Below, one piece after another: positions 1 through 4,581 of a stretch of DNA of 5,848 nt. Under the pieces are notes generated by a model, which was given only the letters and a program-made list of their open reading frames with translations, ran no database searches and was not told where the DNA came from. This stretch comes from G039029935 sp039029935. GTDB lineage: Bacteria; Chloroflexota; Anaerolineae; Caldilineales; Caldilineaceae. The position numbers and the translations under genes are program-made. The stretch spans positions 1 through 5,848 of the forward strand of contig JBCCFC010000902.1 in assembly GCA_039029935.1 (NCBI GenBank). Reading direction: 5' to 3'. The stretch's first letter is position 1. The number at the start of each line of letters is the position of its first letter.

Positions 1-50
1 AACACGTAGCCGTTGTCCTCAAAAAAGTGTTTTTGTTCTTGTGTAAGCAT
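1..50 (-). CDS. PhyH-family (phytanoyl-CoA dioxygenase-like) protein, N-terminal fragment cut by window edge
   Basis: Reading the minus strand from an ATG at 50-48 gives 16 complete codons, MLTQEQKHFFEDNGYV, with no stop before the window edge. The pattern L-T-x-E-Q-x-x-F-F-x-x-N-G-Y-V is the typical opening of PhyH-superfamily Fe(II)/2-oxoglutarate dioxygenases. It closely parallels the N-terminus of the dioxygenase at 2000-2794 (TAEIDFYRDNGYVVVEDL). A GGAA lies 6 nt upstream of the start (60-57 on the minus strand) and could serve as a weak ribosome binding site. The gene diverges from the operon that begins at 262, so the two share the 211-bp intergenic region. The catalytic HxD and distal His lie outside the window, so activity cannot be judged. 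The family call rests on 16 residues only; another protein that happens to start this way is possible but less likely. Confidence 0.62.
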   Translation of the reverse strand, partial: MLTQEQKHFFEDNGYV

Positions 51-73
51 GAGCTGTTCCGTTTGTATCGCTG

Positions 74-143
74 GTCAGCATTTCAGCTAGTCAGCATTTC
101 GGCCAGCCAGTGTGCTGAAATGCTGACTAGCTGAAATGCTAAT
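74..143. repeat. Symmetrical repeat cluster with a perfect 24-bp inverted repeat
   Basis: Four 16-bp units form a mirror-symmetrical block: GTCAGCATTTCAGCTA (74-89), GTCAGCATTTCGGCCA (90-105), a 6-nt centre (106-111), then two inverted units GTGCTGAAATGCTGAC (112-127) and TAGCTGAAATGCTAAT (128-143). All share the core AGCATTTC (77-84, 93-100) or its complement GAAATGCT (117-124, 133-140). Arms 77-100 and 117-140 are perfect 24-bp complements around a 16-nt loop. The block sits between the divergent gene at 50 and the operon promoter. It could be a paired operator array, a structured leader for the minus-strand gene, or a mobile intergenic repeat. No T-tract follows either arm, which argues against an intrinsic terminator. 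Confidence 0.95.
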
Positions 144-196
144 AATTCTATCATGAAACGACCACAACCAACATATGCTATCGAGCGTATAAGTGC

Positions 197-225
197 TTGC
201 TCCCAGACTCAACATCCAGTACAAT
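197..225 (+). promoter_or_regulatory. Candidate sigma-70-type promoter of the operon
   Basis: A TTGCTC box (197-202) and a TACAAT box (220-225) are separated by exactly 17 bp. The -10 matches the consensus at 5 of 6 positions and the -35 at 3 of 6. Transcription would start near 232, giving a leader of about 30 nt that contains the AGGGGG ribosome site at 252-257, 4 nt before the ATG at 262. The symmetrical repeat at 74-143 lies about 50 bp upstream of the -35, a plausible activator position but too far for simple steric repression. This is a motif match only. Confidence 0.4.
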
Positions 226-261
226 AACGCCGTCAAAGGTGTGTAATTATTAGGGGGATTC

Positions 262-1233
262 ATGAAAACAGTTCAAATTCCAAATACAGAGTTAACCGTG
301 AGCCGTCTTGCCTATGGGACGGCACGATTTGGCGGTGGGTGGGATACAATCTCTCCCACCGCGGAGATGAACGCCAATGGCCTGCGCATGATCGAGACGG
401 CGGTTGAACATGGCGTCAATCATATTGATATGGCCGATATCTATGGTGGTGGCACGGCCATTGCCGTCATGGGGCATGTGTTGGCGCAGCGTCCTGGGTT
501 GCGAGACAAGTTGGTGTTGCAGGGCAAATGTGGCGTCGTCCTTGCCAATACACCCAATGTTGACGACCCCTTGCGCTATGATTTTAGCTATGCACACATC
601 GTTGCGTCGGTCGAGAAGATGCTGACGGGACTTGGCACAGATTCGCTCGATTTGCTGGCCTTCCATCGCCCCGATCCGCTGTTTGAACCCGAAGAGGTGG
701 CGCGTGCGGTTGATCATCTGCACAGCAGTGGAAAAGTGCGCCACTTTGGTGTCAGCAATCATTCGGTGGGACAAATTGCGCTGCTACAGAAGCATCTCGA
801 CCAGCCGTTGGTCCTCAACCAGCTAGAGGTCAGCCTGCTCCATCATCACCTGATTAGCGCAGATATTTTGGTCAACTATACGGACAATCAATACGCCAAC
901 GTTGCGGGGCTACTGGATTACTGTCGCCTGCATGATATCATGATTCAAGCATGGTCCCCGGTCGCTAGGGGCAAGGTCTTTGCGCTGGAGGAGGCCACCG
1001 CACAGCAGAAGGCGATTGCGGCAGAACTAGCGGCGATTGCACACGCACATGGAACCACAAAAGCGGCGGTTGCGCTGGCGTGGATTCTACGTCACCCTGC
1101 AGGCATCCAGCCGATTTTGGGCACGATGGAGCCAGCACATTTTCCACAATCCATGCCAGCCGTTGAATTAGAACTGAGCCGTGTGGAGTGGTATCGCTTG
1201 TTGGCGGCGGGTCGTGGGCGTGGGGTGTTGTAG
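262..1233 (+). CDS. Aldo/keto reductase, YdhF-like
   Basis: A 323-residue single-domain TIM-barrel oxidoreductase, expected to interconvert a carbonyl and an alcohol with NAD(P)H in the cytoplasm. The AKR catalytic tetrad is visible: Asp56 and Tyr61 in HIDMADIYGGG, Lys89 in LVLQGKCG, and His135 in LLAFHRPDPL. The nucleotide-site and barrel motifs GKVRHFGVSNHS (157-168), NQLEVSLL (186-193) and AWSPVARGKVF (230-240) follow in the usual order. HRPDPL, SGKVRHFGVSN and the lysine in GKCG are signatures of the YdhF-type branch. It is about 25 residues longer than E. coli YdhF, the extra length lying partly around 195-215 before the GLLDYC helix. The start is set by AGGGGG at 252-257. It is the first gene of a probable four-gene operon, and the next start is 26 bp downstream. 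The physiological substrate cannot be inferred. Family assignment is secure; specificity is unknown. Confidence 0.93.
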   Translation: MKTVQIPNTELTVSRLAYGTARFGGGWDTISPTAEMNANGLRMIETAVEHGVNHIDMADIYGGGTAIAVMGHVLAQRPGLRDKLVLQGKCGVVLANTPNVDDPLRYDFSYAHIVASVEKMLTGLGTDSLDLLAFHRPDPLFEPEEVARAVDHLHSSGKVRHFGVSNHSVGQIALLQKHLDQPLVLNQLEVSLLHHHLISADILVNYTDNQYANVAGLLDYCRLHDIMIQAWSPVARGKVFALEEATAQQKAIAAELAAIAHAHGTTKAAVALAWILRHPAGIQPILGTMEPAHFPQSMPAVELELSRVEWYRLLAAGRGRGVL

Positions 1234-1244
1234 GACTAGAGTAT

Positions 1245-1250
1245 AAGGAG
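1245..1250 (+). promoter_or_regulatory. Ribosome binding site that fixes the deacetylase start
   Basis: AAGGAG lies 9 nt before the ATG at 1260. The frame is also open upstream to an ATG at 1188, but that start would add 24 residues of low-complexity sequence, would lie inside the reductase gene, and would precede the conserved NodB N-terminus. The site therefore supports initiation at 1260. Confidence 0.8.
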
Positions 1251-1259
1251 AAGTTTGAG

Positions 1260-2003
1260 ATGCAAAACATACAACCAATACCAGATCGGCTCGTCGTCCT
1301 CACCTTTGACGATGGCCCCAAATCCCAACTCACCGTTGCCGCGCCGTTGCTCAAGGAGCGTGGCTTTGGTGCAACTTTCTATATCACCGAGGGCTTGCGC
1401 TTTTTGGTGGACAAGGAACGGTATCTGACGTGGGAAGAGGTGCATGAACTGCATGAAATGGGCTTTGAGATTGGCAATCACACCCGCCATCACAGCAATG
1501 TCGCCAACCAGACCAAGGAGGAACTGTGGGCGGATTTGGTGCATATTGACGAACGCTGCCAAGCATATAATATCCCTGTTCCGACAACGTTTTGCTATCC
1601 AGGCTATAACTATGATCTGGACGCCGCCGATACTATCGCTGAGTATGGGTTTCACTTTGCGCGGCGAGGGGTTGCGCCAGAGTATGACTATGACGAAGAA
1701 GGTGGGCGTGGGCCAGCCTATGATCCAGAGGTTCACGACCCCATGCTGATTCCGACGACAGGTGCGGCAGGGCCTCATTGGGGCTTTGATGATCTGGTGT
1801 GGGCCGTTGACCAAGCCAGCGATGGCAAAATTACCGTGTTGACCTTTCACGGCGTACCCGACCTTGACCATCCTTGGGTTCACACTGAACCGGATGATTT
1901 TGTGCGCTATATGGACTACTTAGCCGAGCAGAACTGTACTGTGGTTGCGCTGCGTGATTTGGCAAATTATGTCGATACGGGGTGGGATGGGGATGAATCA
2001 TGA
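1260..2003 (+). CDS. Polysaccharide deacetylase (NodB-fold) family protein, no signal peptide
   Basis: A 247-residue metal-dependent deacetylase of carbohydrate esterase family 4 type. Motif 1 is LTFDDGP (14-20), with Asp17 as expected base and Asp18 as metal ligand. Motif 2 is GNHTRHH (72-78), giving His74 and His78 as ligands. A motif-3-like segment is FCYPGYN (111-117). The C-terminal LTFHGV (194-199) supplies His197. The stretch HGVPDLDHPWVHTEP (197-211) resembles a deacetylase subfamily that I recall from environmental bacteria and whose substrate is not known to me. Classical family members act on extracellular or wall glycans, but residues 1-14 here contain no signal peptide, so a cytoplasmic small-molecule amide, ester or amino-sugar substrate is more likely (inference). 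Its TGA overlaps the ATG of the next gene as ATGA at 2000-2003, so translation is probably coupled to the dioxygenase. NodB fold is secure; substrate is open. Confidence 0.9.
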   Translation: MQNIQPIPDRLVVLTFDDGPKSQLTVAAPLLKERGFGATFYITEGLRFLVDKERYLTWEEVHELHEMGFEIGNHTRHHSNVANQTKEELWADLVHIDERCQAYNIPVPTTFCYPGYNYDLDAADTIAEYGFHFARRGVAPEYDYDEEGGRGPAYDPEVHDPMLIPTTGAAGPHWGFDDLVWAVDQASDGKITVLTFHGVPDLDHPWVHTEPDDFVRYMDYLAEQNCTVVALRDLANYVDTGWDGDES

Positions 2004-2794
2004 GAACAGAGATGTCTACGGCTGAGATTGACTTCTATCGTGACAATGGCTACGTTGTGGTGGAAGACCTGCTGGATGATTGTGAACTGGACACATGGCG
2101 GGTGGTGTTGGATGGGGCAATTGAGCAGCACATTGCCATGAACGCACAACACAACCAGCACGGTGACAGTTATTACAAAAACGTCTTTGTCCAGTGTGTC
2201 AATTTGTGGAAAACCAATGAGCAGCTTAAACGGTTGATTGTCGATGAACGCTTGGGCAAGCTGGCAGTTGAGCTATCAGGTGCGCATGGGGTGCGGCTCT
2301 ATCATGACCACGCTCTCGTCAAACAGCCCTGGGCCAACCCCACCAACTGGCATGTCGATAACCCAATGGACCCATTTAATTCACACCAAGCGATTATGTT
2401 GTGGGTGGCCTTGGATGATGCAACCCTACAAAATGGCTGTATGTATTTCCTCCCAGGCACACATAAAAGCAGTCGCTTTGACCATTCGGGGACGCTCAAC
2501 GAAACACGGATTGATGGACTGCTAGACGTTTATCCGGAATGGTCAGCGATTGAGCCTGTGGCGGCAGAAGCCAAGGTGGGTGCGGGTGTGTTTATCAGTG
2601 GGATGGTGGCACACGCAGCCGGACCCAACATGACACGTCACCCGCGTCGGGCAATGGCGATGTTGTTTATGCCTGATGATGCCGTCTACAATGGGCGTCC
2701 TGGTGCTTTGCCCAAAGAAGTAGCGGCGCGGCTGACTGTAGGTGATTTGCTTGCGGACGATGTCCATCTACCACTGATCTATGCACATCCATAA
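2000..2794 (+). CDS. PhyH-family Fe(II)/2-oxoglutarate-dependent dioxygenase
   Basis: A 264-residue protein of the phytanoyl-CoA dioxygenase superfamily, which couples decarboxylation of 2-oxoglutarate to hydroxylation of a substrate. It opens with the typical IDFYRDNGYVVVEDLLD (10-26). The iron facial triad is His118-Val-Asp120 (NWHVDNP) and the distal His205 (GMVAHAAGPN). Arg216, 11 residues after His205 as in human PHYH, is the likely 2-oxoglutarate carboxylate ligand. LWVALDDATLQNGCMYFLPGTH (134-155) is the characteristic core strand and loop. The ATG at 2000 overlaps the deacetylase stop; an in-frame ATG at 2012 (Met5) is an alternative start and would remove only four residues. A second PhyH-like gene starts divergently at position 50. 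The family hydroxylates very varied substrates, including lipids, ectoine and natural products, so the target cannot be named. Confidence 0.92.
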   Translation: MRTEMSTAEIDFYRDNGYVVVEDLLDDCELDTWRVVLDGAIEQHIAMNAQHNQHGDSYYKNVFVQCVNLWKTNEQLKRLIVDERLGKLAVELSGAHGVRLYHDHALVKQPWANPTNWHVDNPMDPFNSHQAIMLWVALDDATLQNGCMYFLPGTHKSSRFDHSGTLNETRIDGLLDVYPEWSAIEPVAAEAKVGAGVFISGMVAHAAGPNMTRHPRRAMAMLFMPDDAVYNGRPGALPKEVAARLTVGDLLADDVHLPLIYAHP

Positions 2795-2831
2795 TTTTCA
2801 TGGACGATGAGAAGAAGGAATTCGACAACTC

Positions 2832-4436
2832 ATGCTTATGTTTACAACAGTTCCAACCATCACTGCGAACCCCAACCCCTCGGTCCCACTGGCAGCGATT
2901 GTCACCTTTGCAACCAATCAGCCTGTTACAACCACACTGACGATTCAGGATAATCAGCGTAGTTGGCAGCTACACTATGATGCGCAACACAATCTCGCAG
3001 AAGGTCTACCCGTTGTCGGGTTACGCCCCAACCGTCGCCATCAAATTGAAGTCACGATTCAGGATGAGCAGAATACCAGCCTCACCTATGAGCAGCGACT
3101 CGACTTCACGACACCACCGCTCCCCGATGACCCAAGTGTCTTTCCACCCATTCATATCAACGTCAGCCAACCAGAACGCATGGAGCCGGGGCTAACCCTG
3201 GTCTTTGCACGTCGCCGTATTCCGGGCGAGCCAACCAAATTGACCAAAGAGCAGCGACAGTTTATGGTCAGTTATGGTCTAATCATCGCCTTAGATGCCA
3301 GCGGTGAGGTCGTTTGGTATTTCCAAACCCATGCGCGCATCGCCGACATGATCCAGTTACGCAATGGCAACTTTCTCTTTCTCACCACCGAGTTTGATGT
3401 CACCGAGATTGATGTCTTGGGCAATGTTGTTCAGCAATGGTATGCGGCCAACCGTCCCCAAGGTACACATGACATTGGTATTCCTGTGCCTGGTGATACG
3501 ATTCACCACTGTATCTATGAGTTATCAAACGGCAACTTTATGGCCTTTACGGCACAAGCTGAAGAGATCGCCGACTACTATACCAGCGAATGGGACCCCG
3601 ATGCACCTCGTCGCACACAGCACGTGATGGGTGACACCATCATCGAATTTACACGCGAGGGTGAGATTGTCTGGCGGTGGAATTGCTTTGATCACCTTGA
3701 CCCCTATCGTATGGGCTATGAAACCCTCTACACCTATTGGTGGGTACGCGGATTCCCGGGGCATAACGATTGGACGCATGGCAACAGCATGTGGATTGAT
3801 GAGGAAGAAAACACAATTCTGCTCTGTCTCCGTCTACAAGAGGCGATTCTCAAGATTGACCGAGGGACAGGGGAAATTCTCTGGATTTTGGGAGAGCATA
3901 CCGATTGGTCGCCAGAGCTGCAACAGAAGCTGCTCCAACCCATCGGTGATGTTCAGTGGCCCTATCACGGCCATACCCCATCGATCACGGCGGATGACAC
4001 ATTCCTCATTTTTGACAACGGCGTCTTTGGCGCACGTCCTTTTACCATGCCCAAACGTCCCAGCGACACCTATGGTCGCGCGGTTGAATATGAGATTGAT
4101 GAGGTCAACATGACGGTCAAAGAACGGTGGGCATCGGACTATGCAGGTCAAGAAGACAACCTTGTCGCCTATGCAATGGGCGATGCCGACTTTTTGCCAC
4201 AAACGGGCAATGTGTTGATCTCCTATGGCATGGCTGTCACTCCCGATCAGGTTGCCGATGTGCCACCCACCGAGTACAATCGCTGCTCACATGTACGTGT
4301 GCAGACGCGTGTGCGTGAGGTGACACGTTCGACACCACCGGAGACGGTCTTTGATGTACGCTTGCGGATTGATGATGAAGAGCCGAATGTTGGGTGGGTT
4401 TGTTTTGGAGCGGAGCGGATTGAGCGTTTGGTGTGA
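2832..4436 (+). CDS. Arylsulfotransferase (ASST)-like beta-propeller protein, no signal peptide
   Basis: A 534-residue protein matching PAPS-independent aryl-sulfate sulfotransferases, which move sulfate from one phenolic ester to another through a sulfo-histidine. Residues 5-95 form a beta-rich N-terminal domain (ITANPNPSVPLAAIVTFAT) like the ASST N-domain. The propeller follows, with repeated blades such as IALDASGEVVWYF (152-164), FTREGEIVWRWN (273-284) and KIDRGTGEILWILG (341-354). By alignment from memory with E. coli ASST, the active-site residues are present: His225 or His226 (GDTIHHC), His316 and Asn318 (DWTHGNS), Arg334 (CLRLQE), and the catalytic His381 (YHGHTPS). Known members are periplasmic; this one has no hydrophobic leader, so a cytoplasmic or non-classical location is inferred. 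AAGGA at 2815-2819 lies 12 nt before the ATG; a second in-frame ATG is at 2838. It starts 37 bp after the dioxygenase and appears to close the operon. A non-catalytic propeller role remains possible but the residues argue against it. Confidence 0.82.
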   Translation: MLMFTTVPTITANPNPSVPLAAIVTFATNQPVTTTLTIQDNQRSWQLHYDAQHNLAEGLPVVGLRPNRRHQIEVTIQDEQNTSLTYEQRLDFTTPPLPDDPSVFPPIHINVSQPERMEPGLTLVFARRRIPGEPTKLTKEQRQFMVSYGLIIALDASGEVVWYFQTHARIADMIQLRNGNFLFLTTEFDVTEIDVLGNVVQQWYAANRPQGTHDIGIPVPGDTIHHCIYELSNGNFMAFTAQAEEIADYYTSEWDPDAPRRTQHVMGDTIIEFTREGEIVWRWNCFDHLDPYRMGYETLYTYWWVRGFPGHNDWTHGNSMWIDEEENTILLCLRLQEAILKIDRGTGEILWILGEHTDWSPELQQKLLQPIGDVQWPYHGHTPSITADDTFLIFDNGVFGARPFTMPKRPSDTYGRAVEYEIDEVNMTVKERWASDYAGQEDNLVAYAMGDADFLPQTGNVLISYGMAVTPDQVADVPPTEYNRCSHVRVQTRVREVTRSTPPETVFDVRLRIDDEEPNVGWVCFGAERIERLV

Positions 4437-4473
4437 TGGTGTGTGGGTGTGATGGTATGTGGGTGTGATGGTT
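4431..4473 (+). repeat. 16-bp tandem repeat overlapping the arylsulfotransferase stop codon
   Basis: Two full units, GTGTGATGGTGTGTGG (4431-4446) and GTGTGATGGTATGTGG (4447-4462), and a partial third, GTGTGATGGTT (4463-4473), differ by a single base over the full units. The first unit contains the TGA stop (4434-4436) of the arylsulfotransferase, so each repeat carries a TGA. The block is G/T-rich on the + strand. It may be a slippage-derived expansion of the gene end; no function is evident. Confidence 0.9.
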
Positions 4474-4479
4474 CAGGGG

Positions 4480-4517
4480 CAACTTTCAACTATCCACTTT
4501 CAACTTTCAACTATTCA
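4480..4517 (+). repeat. Short direct repeats with a 21-bp period
   Basis: CAACTTTCAACTATCCA (4480-4496) recurs as CAACTTTCAACTATTCA (4501-4517), with one mismatch in 17 and starts 21 bp apart. The sub-motif CTTTCAACT occurs three times (4483, 4497, 4504). The 21-bp spacing equals two helical turns, which would place the copies on one face of DNA. They directly precede the extended -10 at 4521-4529 and overlap where a -35 box should be, so they could be a regulator site or a simple intergenic repeat. Confidence 0.85.
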
Positions 4518-4520
4518 TTG

Positions 4521-4529
4521 TGGTATAAT
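4521..4529 (+). promoter_or_regulatory. Extended -10 promoter element for the AAA-ATPase-like gene
   Basis: TGGTATAAT provides a perfect TATAAT (4524-4529) with the TGn extension. No good -35 is present at 16-18 bp; the region there is taken up by the CTTTCAACT repeats. Extended -10 promoters often tolerate a weak -35. Transcription would begin near 4536, about 45 nt before the ATG at 4582, which would make this gene independent of the upstream operon. Confidence 0.55.
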
Positions 4530-4570
4530 GAACAGATGAACGTATTTGCTAATGAATTATGACAGTGAAT

Positions 4571-4576
4571 GAGAGG
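4571..4576 (+). promoter_or_regulatory. Ribosome binding site for the AAA-ATPase-like gene
   Basis: GAGAGG lies 5 nt before the ATG at 4582. This supports that start over the ATG at 4559, which is in another frame and opens only a 60-codon reading frame with no family match. Confidence 0.6.
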
Positions 4577-4581
4577 CAACA

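Noticed and set aside
77..140. Perfect inverted repeat as an intrinsic terminator
   Set aside because: No run of T follows the stem on either strand, the genes on both sides point away from it, and the loop is long at 16 nt.
74..143. Repeat units as a CRISPR array
   Set aside because: The 16-bp units abut without unique spacers and half are inverted, unlike the direct repeats and spacers of CRISPR.
292..774. Minus-strand open frame of 160 codons opposite the reductase
   Set aside because: It lies wholly antisense to a gene with a full catalytic tetrad, shows no recognisable domain and has no promoter or ribosome site evidence.
1188..1259. Longer start for the deacetylase at the ATG at 1188
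   Set aside because: It would overlap the reductase gene by 46 bp, add 24 unconserved residues and lack a good ribosome site, whereas AAGGAG precedes the ATG at 1260.
1236..1883. Minus-strand open frame of 215 codons opposite the deacetylase
   Set aside because: It is a mirror frame of a conserved NodB gene; its composition is that of an antisense translation and no family motif is visible.
2800..2831. ATG at 2800 as start of a leader peptide or longer sulfotransferase
   Set aside because: It is out of frame with the sulfotransferase and has no ribosome site of its own; the AAGGA at 2815-2819 serves the ATG at 2832.
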